Source of the DNA: Lutraria lutraria
Lineage: Eukaryota > Mollusca > Bivalvia > Venerida > Mactridae
Direction: 5' to 3'
NCBI GenBank assembly: GCA_964023205.1
Contig: OZ026834.1
Location: 32,216,756 to 32,280,755 of the forward strand
Length of the DNA: 64,000 nucleotides
The position numbers and the translations under genes were made by a program. Positions 1 to 11,779 of the stretch are shown here, one piece after another (the first letter of the stretch is position 1; each line of letters starts with the position of its first letter). The notes beneath the pieces were generated by a model that saw only the letters and a list, made by a program, of their open reading frames with translations, searched no databases and was not told the origin of the DNA.

Positions 1-155
1 CTCAACTTGGAGTTCAATCACAGGGTCAAGGTCAGGTGTTGCAATTGTCTGGGCAACCAGGTCAGCTGACTACCCAGCAGCAGCAACAACAACAACAACC
101 GTTAACTTCGGATCAACAACAAATACTTACTCCGAATATAGAAACTAAAGTCTAG
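1..155 (+). CDS. C-terminal coding part of a glutamine-rich protein (partial)
   Basis: From base 3 the frame is open (CAA CTT GGA GTT CAA...) and ends at TAG 153-155. It gives about 50 residues very rich in Gln, including a run of seven Gln, then Pro-Leu-Thr-Ser-Asp-Gln-Gln-Gln and a tail ending ETKV. The other two forward frames are either closed or lack this composition. Gln-rich tails of this type are common in transcription activators (for example Sp, NF-Y or Mediator-associated factors), but no family motif is visible, so no name is given. The 5' part of the gene lies outside the window. The polyQ is encoded by mixed CAG/CAA codons. Confident as a coding end, not as to identity. Confidence 0.7.
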   Translation, partial: QLGVQSQGQGQVLQLSGQPGQLTTQQQQQQQQPLTSDQQQILTPNIETKV

Positions 156-453
156 TGTAGAATGTGGTCTGTTGTTGCCCATGTTTCCTGGGTACAGTTT
201 GTATTGATTTAATAATTTACATGCTATTGGTGGCAATAAATGCTTGATTTGTGACTGGATTTTATCAGTAGACAGGTTTTACAAATGAATTATAATGGGA
301 CGAGACAAATATTGCTTCATTTTTTTAAATGCTCTTTAGCATATTGCTATTCATAATACTTAATTTTGTTTATCTGTTCCGACAGTGGCAATATCTGCAT
401 AGTTTTATGAAAACATCGGCTCTTTCGTCATGCTAATTTTTAAGACTATTTTT
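156..453 (+). other. 3'UTR and polyadenylation signal of the Gln-rich gene
   Basis: AT-rich noncoding sequence follows the stop. A canonical AATAAA lies at 235-240, about 80 nt after the stop, followed by a GT-rich stretch, which suits cleavage near 255. A longer 3'UTR running into the repeat that begins at 454 cannot be excluded. Confidence 0.55.
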
Positions 454-1617
454 AGCTCACATGTCACAAAGTGACAAAGTGAGCTATTAGGATCACTCTC
501 CGTCCGGCGTCCGGCGTCATGCGTCGTGCGTCGTCAAACTTTTTGTTGTGACCACACTAGGGGCCACATTTTTGGCTCAATTTTAGCAAAACTGGGTCAG
601 AACGTTAATATCAACAAAATCTCGGACGAGTTCGATATTGGGCCATTTGGGGTCAAAAACTAGGTCACCAGGGCCAAATAAGGGAAAACCTTGTGAACAC
701 TCTAGAAATCGCTGTTTTGAATTTATCTTCATGAAACTTTGTCAGAATGTTTATTTTAATAATATGTAGGTCAAGTTTGAAAATGGGTAATTTCTGTAGT
801 AAAATTAGGTCACTAGGGCAAATTGCTGGAAAACCTTGTGAACACTCTAGAAGTCACTGTTTTGATTGGATGATCATGAAACCTTGTCAGAATGTTTGTC
901 TTCATAATATCTTGGACGAGTTCGAACATGGGTCATCTTGGGTCAAAAACTAGGTCGCTAGGTCAAATCTTATGAAAAACCATGTTAACACTGTAGATTT
1001 CACAGTTATTATTGGATCTTCACCAAACTTTGTCAAAACGTTTGTTTTAATGATATAACAGTCAAGTATAAATATGGGTCATCTGGGGTCAATAACTAGG
1101 TCACCAGGTCAAATCTTAGGAAAACTTTGTTAACACTGTAGATGTCACAGTTTTAATTGGATCTTCACCAAACCTTGTCAAAATGTTTGCCTCAATGATA
1201 TGTGGGTCAAGGATGAACATGGGTCAGCCGGGTTCAAAAAGTGGGTCACAAGGTCAAATCTTAGGTAAAAATCTTGTAAAAGCTCTAAATGTCATGGTTT
1301 TGATTGGATCTTGGCCAAACCTTGTCAGATTGTTTGTCTTAATGATATTAAGGACAAGTTCAAATATGGGTCACCTAGGGTCAAAAACCAGGTCACAAGG
1401 TCAAATCTTAGGAAAACCTTATTAACACTGTAGATGTCAAATTTTGATCGTATCTTCACCAAACCTAGTCAGGCTGTTTGTCTTAATGATATGTAAGACA
1501 AATTCGAACATAGGTCGTCTGGGGTCAAAAACTAGGTCACCGGTTCAAAACAATGTTTTAATGAATGAACAGTGATTGTCATGTGAGCGATATAGGGCCA
1601 TCTTGGCCCTCTTGTTT
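454..1617 (+). mobile_element. Helentron/pearl-like non-autonomous repeat with 145-bp tandem core
   Basis: The left end is a hairpin (AGCTCAC at 454-460 pairing with GTGAGCT at 479-485) followed by a CG-rich stretch with repeated CCGGCGTC. The body holds about seven diverged copies of a roughly 145-bp unit; the landmark TAGGTCAC recurs near 661, 807, 952, 1097, 1243, 1389 and 1530. The right end has GTGAGC, then a perfect 7-bp stem, 3-nt loop hairpin (AGGGCCA/TGGCCCT, 1594-1610), then CTTGTTT. The element at 46.2-47.3 kb shares both ends. End hairpins plus an internal tandem core are typical of bivalve pearl/HINE elements; this class assignment is inference. No protein is encoded: the short ORFs inside are repeat artefacts. 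Confidence 0.7.
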
Positions 1618-1621
1618 AGAT

Positions 1622-4600
1622 TTGCTATTGAAGTAAATTTCGTTATCTGCTTTTTACAGAATAACTTTAGATTAGAATCTGTTGGCAAGAGGGTGCACTG
1701 AGCTTCGTTATGTAGGCATTTTCTTTATTCAGTAGTATTAGTTTCAGTGGAAGTTTTGTTCACCTTCATCATATTTATTTTGTTGAAAATCTGTTTCATT
1801 ATCATACATCATTCATCATGAAATTCTTTTTTTTCTACATAGGAAATACATTATGTTGTTGTATGTTTTGATGGTCTAAGTAAGGTGTTAGAATATAAAG
1901 TGTGATTTTGTATGCAAATTTAATAAGATCAACCTTCACAAACTTTAAATCTGAGTTACATTTGAAATTTGTACAGACATAAATTTATTTATCATTGTAT
2001 ATGAGAATTTCTGATTTAAGTGCCGCCACAAATGACAATGTTGATATAATCAATGTAAGGGAAGTAACTATAGTGTACTGAGCATCATTATTTTCATTAC
2101 TTATGATCTCCCTTGTATTTGTTGTGATTTGATATCATATAATTGTGAAAGGTTTTTGGTTTATTAGTCAAAATTCATGCAGGAATTCCATCTAATTGTT
2201 TGATTATCCTGTTATTTGTTTTACAGATAAAATCAACTTATCTCTGATGTCTGGCATTGCATATTGAATGGTGTCCAATTTTATAATGATTCATTTGAAA
2301 TCAGATATTTCATATGACTTTGAAGGAATGTTTGTTAATAAAAAACAGTGTATTCACCTTTCAACTTGCATTTCTACCATTCTGTTAACCGTGACCATAA
2401 ATGTTGGTGAATAGATAACATAAATAAAGTGCCCAACAATATTTAGATATTAACCCATCTGTAAAAGATTTTGGTTGGTTGTTAAGTGACCCAAACTTTT
2501 AATAGTAGGTTGCTAGGCATTTTTTTGATAATGTGAAATGCTTATGCTGAAAATGGAAAGATGAAAGAAAGAGTAACAAAAATATGTGTGGGCCTTTGAA
2601 TGAGTCCGTCACATAACTGTCAGCCAACAATGTTTAAGGATGGCATCTTCCATTTGTATCATTTAATTTTTGTCACTACATAAAACTTATAATCACATTA
2701 TGAGTTCTTTAGGATTAAGGACATTGCACTGAAATGTATTGGAGTGTTGCGAATAGGTACTATGGACTGTGCCACTTTGAAGCCTTCCTATGTCAAGTTC
2801 ACATCTCTATGTAGGGCAATGAGTACTTAGACTTAGATCTCAATGTTTTTTGTAAAAAGATTATGATAGTTAAAGTAATATTTTATAAATTTTATAGACA
2901 GTATCCTATATTTTATCAAACAAGATAATTATTTGCATAGAATAAATTGAGATCAAAATTGAGATTTTAGTTGTAAGACTGATCTCATTATTCATAAACT
3001 AAACATTGACTTCTACTGGAAACTGACTAAAGAGTGGTTCAGGTAATGATTTTATTACAGTTAAGATAAGACAGATTGGCTAGTAGGAAATACAAGGGTT
3101 TTACCAGTAACTATGATTAAAACCTCTTTCCATTGGTGTAATATACATCAGTATGCTCCTGATCTGAGTAATAAATTCATTGTATGCAAGTAACTTAAGA
3201 TATAGCAGTGATGGAAACATGTGTGACCATTGTTAGTTTATGTAGTTTGATGTTATTTTGCACACCCCACCCTGTAGTTTGCATGGATATCATTCCATCT
3301 ATAATTTATTGATAATTCATATTTTTTGTATGTTGATTGATTCTGTTGTTTTCATTGTTGTAAAATACCACTCCCCTATTTATTTAATACTCAATGAGTT
3401 TTATTTTATTTCACACATATCTTACAACTTAGAAAATTGATGGCATAATGTTTTCGACAGTACTGCTGTTACACATATATACATGTATTTATGATTGTTG
3501 CATTTTTATATTTATTTGTAATGTTATTCACGTTTATTCATTTATGACATGCTGTTTGTACTTATCATGTGATGATAAAATCTGACTTCAAATAAGATAG
3601 CTCAAGTTAGTTTCTATTACATATTGTGTGATAACCACTTATATAGTATGTAACTCACTTATATAATATGTACTGTTTAGGTTCACTGATGCCCACTGAT
3701 ATGATATGTACAGTGGTGCCTCACTGATCCGGACCTAGGGAAAAAGTCTGGATAGGACAGATTTTCTTATTAGAAAGATTAATATTTTTAGATAAAAATG
3801 TAGTTTTTTACCAAAAATATTGAATAGAAAAATGGTACTCACAAACTTGTCTGAATTAAAATGATTGTCAGATTAGGGTGGTACCGGTTTAAAGGTGTAT
3901 TTTAGTCTATCAATTAAGTATTTACCATAGATTTGATACTTGATCAATTTGTTATTCAATAGTAATTATATTTAGAAAGAAATATTTCTGTATTGCATCA
4001 AAGTATCTCTCATAAAAATAAATTCATTACTACTTATAATTTATGAATGTAGATGCCAAATTTATTACAGTAACCTTTTTTTGTATATTTATTTCTATCA
4101 AAATATAAGAAACAGTTAATGAATGGTTAATCTTACATTAATAATTTTTATGTACAGTCGAAACTCATTATATTGAAGTTCAGGGGACCTTGCAGAATTG
4201 TTTGATATGAACAAACTTTGAAAGATAAATTATCAGAGCAGTTTGAACACTGCTTATGTTTTAGAACTATTGTTGGTGTGTCGTAATAATCATGTTATCG
4301 TGCGATTCAGTGAACAGAATTGCAACTGATAATGAGATCATGGCTCACTCATGAAAATTTCAGTGTCAATTGAAGCAGCCTGTTTTTATCAGTATTAATT
4401 GAGTTAAAATGTCACATTATTAAATTTTGAATGCCTGTGTCATTAGGAAATTGTTAACATCAGTTTTGTAATCTCGAGCATATACGATGAAGATGTTGTC
4501 ATAGCTGTCCATAATCAAATACGTATTTTTGAGTGAATATTTGTTAGAGGTTAAGGTACGAAAATTCTTCTGTTTGTTGATGATGGTCATAGTTGAAAAT

Positions 4601-7600
4601 CTATGTTTGTGACCGAAGTCTTCTTTGGTGAGTAAAAAAATCGAGAATGACAAAGTCGATATTCATGCATTTTTTAAAAATATGTATAAAGAAGGATAAA
4701 ATTCAGGACTTAATCTTTATTTCAATATACGGTAAGCGGGATTTCGATATAACCGAGTAAAATATAATGAGTTTTGATAGATCATAATTTCAGTTGTTAG
4801 TGCCTTATGAAGAAAAGGCCTATTACAAGGTATACATGTTTCTGTGGTAATCTAAAACTTATTGTAAGATTTAATCTAAGTAAGCTGATTACTATAGAAA
4901 ATTTGATACATATTTTTACATAGCATTAAATTTGTCTTTTTCTTGTATTTTGTTTCGACAAGGATTAGATGAGTATGGTTACTTTACATACAGTCACAAT
5001 GCTGATAATATCATGACAGAATAATCTGTCAGCAAAATTAAAGTTTAGAACCAATGAGTTGGTGACATTTTGTAGAAAAAAATTGATAAAAAAATTGATT
5101 TTTTTCCCCATGGTCTGGCTGTCTCGATGAAGTCTTGTGAAGTTCTTTCTGTTAAACACATGTGTTCTGATGTCTGTACCTTATGTGTTCAGAATGTTTT
5201 GTGCCATGAAATGTCGTTTTAACTTATTAATTATACTAAAAATGTCAGACACACTACTTTTAGTATAGTTTTATGTATTAAAAAGTCCTTGATTTCTAAT
5301 TTTTAGCTCTTTAATAGCTTTGCATGTTTTACCATAAGTGAAAGTTTTTCAGAATTTCCAGATTTTTGTAGTTTTAAGTTGTAAACCTGATTAAAAAAAA
5401 ATCAATTTTCATTCATGTTTTATTACTGATACTAGATTATGATTTCCTATGAAAACAATGTGATTATTGTCTGTTGAAGGCTTTATCATTATATACAGGT
5501 ATTCAGTATCCTCATATTTCATGTATCATGTTTTATGCATTTATCAGATGGGAAAAGAACAGTTAGATTCTTAATTCAGATTTTTCGTTGGATTTATGTT
5601 GCTTAAAATGACTTTATATTCTTAGAAATAAGTTGATAATGCTTTTTTTGTACTCAAATCATAAGAAATTTTGTTTCAAAAATCAAAATCCTCGCTGACT
5701 GACGAATGTAATGTACCAGGACAAGCAGTCTTCTCTTACTATTAGAATTACATGTAGCTGAAATGTACAGTGTACAAGGAACAGATGCGTGAGAATTAAG
5801 TGTCCACGAAATGAAATTCGATTAATGTCAGTCATGTTATTTTGTTCTTATTACAGACAGAAAGTTGCTGGTATTTTCATATTGTTCGCGAAAAAATTGT
5901 TTTCTTGGGTGAAAGTTTTCTGGAATATGCTGGAATTTTTTATTTTTTTTGCTGGTGTAGACCATACTGCTTTTTATTGTTTCTGCTGCACTGGTGTTGA
6001 GATGTCTGGTTTTTCGAAATTGTCAACTTTTACCCATGTGTTTTAAACACATTTTAAGTGTGGTTATGTCCATAATATGTGAATTCTGTGAAGAGAACTA
6101 TAATCTGTGATATTAAATGATGTATAAAATTGCTTTAGCCAAAATGTTTCTACATATTCTGTCCTTCAAGCTCAACTAGTCTGTAACTGTTTTGTAGATT
6201 TTTAAAAGAACATCATTGAAGAGTTGTCAGAAACATGTGTAATGATGATACATCAAGTAACATTATCTCTTTAATCAAATATTATGTAAATTGTTTTATT
6301 TCTGAACATTTTATGCCCAGACTAGTGTGTTCTCTGTACATTAAAAAGTAAGGCCTATTTCCATCTACATAATTAATTACTCCTTGTTTCAAAGTTTGTT
6401 ATTGAAGTTTTAAAGAATACATCTGGACTTCATTTGCACTACTTTTTTGCTGTGGACTTTCATTAACTTACCTAATTGTTGATTATTCATGGATTTGGGG
6501 GGATTCTTAAATATTGTTTTGTAATCTTGTTTGTGGCTTCATATTACAGTAAAACTTTCATATTAAGCCCACCTTTAGGACCCTAAACTAGTCTTAGATA
6601 TTGATGCTGTCTCATCATCGAAAAACTGTCTGAGGATAAGATATTATTTTAAAGTGGTGTTAGTAGTTGCAAAGTGATGTTTTATTGTACTGCCATAAAC
6701 AGTGATGTTTTTGAAGCAGTTAAGTCCATCATACAGTGATCTGTATTTATATATGTGTGCAATGTGAATGTAAAATGTCACTGTTACTTACAATATGCAT
6801 GGACCACTAAAGTGTCTTGTTAATTGTTTTCAGAATCAAATTTTCTATTCTTTTACAATCATTTTGACTTGTTTTTATACTGAAATATAGACTATTTTTT
6901 AGAAAAGAATGATGGTTTAATACTTCCCTGTTATATTTCCCTTAGACATAATTTACAGGTCACAATATATGCTTCTTCTGTTAGTGGTTGATGTTACATG
7001 TCTTAAACTTCAGGTGACTGCTGTACAGACGTATCAAACATCAGACAGAAATTTTCTTAACTTAAAATCCTGTTAGTTGGATACATTTCAGTCATTATTC
7101 TTTAACAACTGACTAAATATCCCCAAAAGCAACCATTTTGATGAAAAAATATTCACAAGGCTTTAAAGCATGATTTTTTAGTTAAAAATGGCTAAAAAAA
7201 ACATGTCTTTCATGTAGATGTAGATTGGCAGTTGAAATTGGCCTTGTAATAAACTTGGCAAATTATATTTATTGACATAAAAGTTTATTAATTATTTTTT
7301 TAGAATCAATTTCCTGTTCACAACATTTTATTTGTCTGATTTTAATTTTTTAACTCTGTATGTTACAAGTTATTGAATTACCAGGGTCTGTTTTTAACAA
7401 GTGCATGTGTACTTAAATGATTGTGAAGTCTTTTCTGAAGTGCACTCGTGTATTTGTTGATCACAAATATATACTGGAATTGAAATTATTGATTCTACAA
7501 ATATGTTGCAGGTTGTCATCAACTGTTAATTGAATGAAAAATAAAATCATGATTTCTGTTGAACTTGTGTTGCTTTATACCTCATTGTGTGTTTATGAAC

Positions 7601-7790
7601 AAGAATAGTGTGATACAGTAAAACCCAATTATTAAGATCACCTTTTGGACATGTTATCTTCACTGCAGTTTAATGTCACATCAATAGCCAGGTTCATTTG
7701 GCAACTTTCCTGCTTTAACAATAGAGGAAGACCACAGGCAATCACCTGGATGTAAACTAATTTGCATAAGCCAGCTTGATAGGCTTTTTT
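1622..7790. other. Gene-free AT-rich stretch with MITE remnants
   Basis: No open frame longer than about 85 codons and no exon with convincing borders is seen on either strand. Recognisable contents are a pogo-like MITE (4155-4780), a possible second one starting TACAGTGGTGCCTC near 3710 and ending near 3890, and short fragments starting like pogo termini near 6550 and 7617. A SINE-like fragment lies at about 7800-7855. The rest shows nothing I can name. Confidence 0.5.
4155..4780. mobile_element. pogo/Tigger-like MITE with about 20-bp terminal inverted repeats
   Basis: The left end reads TA|CAGTCGAAACTCATTATATT and the right end AATATAATGAGTTTTGATAG, which are imperfect inverted copies of each other. 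The approximately 620-bp interior has no coding capacity. A subterminal block on the right (gatttcgatataaccgag) is typical of pogo-like non-autonomous elements that keep TA flanks. Class assignment is by end sequence only. Confidence 0.55.
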
Positions 7791-7890
7791 GTTCCACATA
7801 GGAATGAACTTAAGCAGTGTAAGGCTAGTGATTACTAGTCAGAGACCATATCTACTCAACCATGGAAACCCCCCTCTGTTCGACCATCAG

Positions 7891-9160
7891 CAAGTGGTTG
7901 CACTATTGAGGTGTTCTCATTATCTAGCTGGACAGGAAATAAGTGGTTGCCATGTTGAGGTGTTCTCATTATCTAGCTGGACAGACAATAAGTGGTTGCC
8001 ATGTTGAGGTGTTCTCATTATCTAGCTGGACAGGAAATAAGTGGTTGCCATGTTGAGGTGTTCTCATTATCTAGCTGGACAGACAATAAGTGGTTGCCAT
8101 GTTGAGGTGTTCTTATTATCTAGCTGGACAGACAATAAGTGGTTGCCATGTTGAGGTGTGACAGAAAACAAGTGGTTGCCATGTTGAGGTGTTCTCATTA
8201 TCTAGCTGGACAGACAATAAGTGGTTGCCATGTTGAGGTGTTCTCATTATCTAGCTGGACAGACAATAAGTGGTTGCCATGTTGAGGTGTTCTCATTATC
8301 TAGCTGGACAGGAAACAAGTGGTTGCTATGTTGAGGTGTTCTCATTATCTAGCTGGACAGGAAATAAGTGGTTGCCATGTTGAGGTATTCTCATTATCTA
8401 GCTGGACAGGAAACAAGTGGTTGCCATGTTGAGGTGTTCTCATTATCTAGTTGGACAGACAATAAGTGGTTGCCATGTTGAGGTGTTCTCATTATCTAGC
8501 TGGACAGACAATAAGTGGTTGCCATGTTGAGGTGTGACAGGAAACAAGTGGTTGCCATGTTGAGGTGTTCTCATTATCTAGCTGGACAGACAATAAGTGG
8601 TTGCCATGTTGAGGTGTTCTCATTATCTAGCTGGACAGGAAACAAGTGGTTGCTATGTTGAGGTGTTCTCATTATCTAGCTGGACAGGAAATAAGTGGTT
8701 GCCAAATTGAGGTATTCTCATTATCTAGCTGGACAGGAAACAAGTGGTTGCCATATTGAGGTGTTCTCATTATCTAGCTGGACAGGAAACAAGTGGTTGC
8801 CATGTTAAGGTGTTCTCATTATCTAGCTGGACAGGAAACAAGTGGTTGCCATGTTGAGGTGTTTTCATTATCTAGCTGGACAGGAAACAAGCGGTTGCCA
8901 TGTTAAGGTGTTCTCATTATCTAGCTGGACAGGAAATAAGTGGTTGCCATGTTAAGGTGTTCTCATTATCTAGCTGGACAGGAAATAAGTGGTTGCCATG
9001 TTAAGGTGTTCTCATTATCTAGCTGGACAGGAAATAAGTGGTTGCCATGTTGAGGTGTTCTCATTATCTAGCTGGACAGACAATAAGTGGTTGCCATGTT
9101 GAGGTGTTCTCATTATCTAGCTGGACAGACAATAAGTGGTTGCCATGTTGAGGTTTTCTT
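7891..9160. repeat. Minisatellite, 49-bp unit, about 26 copies
   Basis: The repeat unit runs aataagtggttgccatg...ctagctggacagac (49 bp). Copies are nearly identical and differ mainly at the junction word (gacaataag, ggaaataag, ggaaacaag) and at gttgagg/gttaagg. Two shortened units that lack the ttctcattatctagctgg block occur with the landmark ggtgtgacag at about 8155 and 8531. They mark a roughly 376-bp duplicated block inside the array. Units abut directly without unique spacers, so this is not CRISPR-like. Confidence 0.95.
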
Positions 9161-10007
9161 GACATTTAAATGGTTGCTATGTTAGGTTTAACTGTAATTG
9201 ATACGAAAGAAGGTACAATACTTACTAGAATGGAGGTACATGTACTGCCTCAGTACAGGTGATAATATGATATAGGTTGTTGGTTTGAGATGAGTTTTAC
9301 ATGTTTATTGTCCATCATTGTTCTGTTGCTATCGTGCTTCTGGGTGATAAAGGAAACCAATTTGACCCATTGTCGGTCATTGCTTTGATGAAGAGCCTTC
9401 TGTGAATCATTTACAGCTAACAATTATGTGTGCTAAAAGTAAACAATGACATGAGTTTGAACCATCAACTAACATTGAAAAACTAGGTTATCCAGATGAA
9501 ATGTCTGGTGTTGTCTTATAAAAGTGGTTCCCTAGATAACAGTGAAGCTCAGGTCATTAAGATGTTCCTATTTTTGTTTATCAGCAAGATGTTTCAATAG
9601 TGTGCCATAAACTGGACACTCCACTATATTGTCACCTAGTTTTGAATCCAGACATGGACGTTGTATGTCAGTCAAAATGAGGCGTTATGTTGATTGTGAA
9701 GAATCTAACAGAATTCCTTTAATATCTAAGTTGATTTGTATGTTTTACCAAACAATATGTGTCTTCTATTTCTAATGACTGACTGAAAGAAATACGGTGG
9801 CAGTATGGCTTGATGTAAATGATATACATGTGGTAATTTGTGTTTTACTGAAGTAAATTTCAAAGGAAAATGAATTAGAATGTTAACAATATATGTTAGA
9901 GTAAATTGGAAAATTGAATTTAACACAAAGTGAGGTTTATTCTTTAATGGATGGCAATGTATTCAATAGTTAAACAATCACTTAAAGACAAACAAAATGT
10001 ACAGACT
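9161..10007. other. Gene-free spacer
   Basis: Unremarkable AT-rich sequence between the minisatellite and the MITE at 10 kb. No exon-like open frame, RNA gene or repeat recognised. Confidence 0.4.
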
Positions 10008-10289
10008 GGGTCCGTATTCACAAAGCATCTTAAGTAATTTTTTAACTAAAGTTATATTTTCCCTTAAATTCGACTTTTTCCTTAACTCTTTTGTACTAAT
10101 ATAAAGGAGGAAATCACAATATTATAATTTTATCTTTGTTCTAAAGACGCCAATTATGAAAATGATAATTCATTTTCACACTTTTAATGAATGGTTAACA
10201 AACTTTTAACATGAAAAAAATTTACACTTTAAGTAAAAAATTTGACTTAAGTTAAAGAAAATCTTAAGGTGCTTTGTGAATACGGACCC
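10008..10289. mobile_element. MITE with about 26-bp terminal inverted repeats
   Basis: The left terminus GGGTCCGTATTCACAAAGCA at 10008 continues to TCTTAAG. It is mirrored by CTTAAGGTGCTTTGTGAATACGGACCC ending at 10289. The AT-rich interior of about 230 bp is noncoding. TGTACA occurs just outside both ends (9999-10004 and 10291-10296), possibly part of a target duplication, although four extra bases separate it on the left. Confidence 0.75.
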
Positions 10290-11779
10290 TGTACATAAAA
10301 TGCTCCATAATAAATGTAAAAGTTAAACAATTATAAAAAAAATGAAAAATTAAAATACCCAATTTTCCATATTTGAAAATCGTAATAAAATCAAATATTT
10401 TCAGAAGTTTTCATAATTTATGTTTAAAATGTTTGACTAGCATTAATAATGCAACTTGCTGGTATTTATCACTCAAATTACAAAATGTGCTTAATCAATA
10501 GATATAAATAATGTATAGACTCTACATGTATACCAGTACAACAATACCTCCAGAAATATTAAAATCAATGGAATTTCTAGTTATTACTGTACTAAACTAT
10601 GTTCTTTGTTTCATTTTAAGAACTATTTATAAGAATAGCATGTGTCATATTTTCTCACTGTTGCCAAGTAAAACACATATCACAGGTCAATTCTGACCAC
10701 ATGTTGGAATTCTCACATACTTGTGAAATATTTTTAAATAAAAATTTCATCAGGACTAAAAAGAAGAACAAACCAAGCTAACTTCAGATTTGTAAAACTT
10801 TGTACAACAAGATTTTCTTCAAGTCATATACAGTCATGTTGTTCAATTTTAGGTAAATAAAAATTTGTTTCACTGAAGATTCACTATTGATGGAGATTTC
10901 ATTATGTCTGACAGTAACAGTTCTTTGCGACTGATCAATTTTTACAGAAAGAATATTTACTAAAATCATTAAGCACTCCTAAATCTGACTCGGTTAAAAA
11001 TAACAATATGCAACTACATAATCGCTAATAAACATAGAATAAAACATAAAATAAAAAAAAACACTCATAATCATGTGGACAATTTACTGAATGATTAGAA
11101 ATCAAAGTCATGAAGAGTCTCAATCAACTTTGATATGAATTACAATATAATGATTACAGTATTTTAATTATAATTGTTAAAAAGTAATGATTGACTACAC
11201 CTACCACAAAATTACATCATAGATTAATGTAACATTTTTAAATTATCATAGTATATCTATGTATATTTAATGTTAAGTGTAGTAGTGAATAATCACTTAT
11301 AAAAACACCTGTACAGAGCATATTCTACAGGTATTTTCAATTTGTTGATTCATTGTTTTTCAACAATTTTCAAAGACATTGGATACATTTTGAAAGAGTA
11401 TTGAGGCATTTGTGGGTATGACTTTGTCTCAATTTTTCTCAAAATTGGTTGGGTGTCATTTATTAGAACGGGTGTTAGTTTAGGAATTTTCTGTATTCTA
11501 ATTAATGGGTTTTAGGCAGTTCTTGATAGTTCAAAATTAAATTAAAATCTAGTTCACGTGAAATCTAATATCAAAATGTTTTGCGTTTTCTGCACCAGTG
11601 TACAAGAGGCAACTGACCATAAATCTAAGATGAATGTTTATGGAAAAATGGAAGCTAGCTGCTACCATGGAAACATATCATGTAAAGCTTGTGAATCATG
11701 TTAATTCCATACAGAAACAAACACAAATGATCAAAAGCAATCTATAAATACAATTCATTCACTTCTTGAGCAACAATGT
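10290..11779 (-). other. Downstream region and 3'UTR of the CCDC42-family gene
   Basis: No coding sequence is recognised. On the minus strand an AATAAA signal (forward TTTATT, 11459-11464) lies about 315 nt after the stop of the coiled-coil gene and may end its transcript. The remaining 10.3-11.4 kb is AT-rich with no named feature. Confidence 0.45.

Noticed and set aside
1183..1425. 80-codon open frame
   Set aside because: Lies within the tandem core of the Helentron-like repeat.
5789..6046. 85-codon open frame rich in Phe and Lys
   Set aside because: Low-complexity T-rich sequence without borders or homology.
7891..9160. CRISPR-like regular array (49-bp units)
   Set aside because: Units are contiguous and there are no unique spacers; the host is eukaryotic. 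It is a minisatellite.
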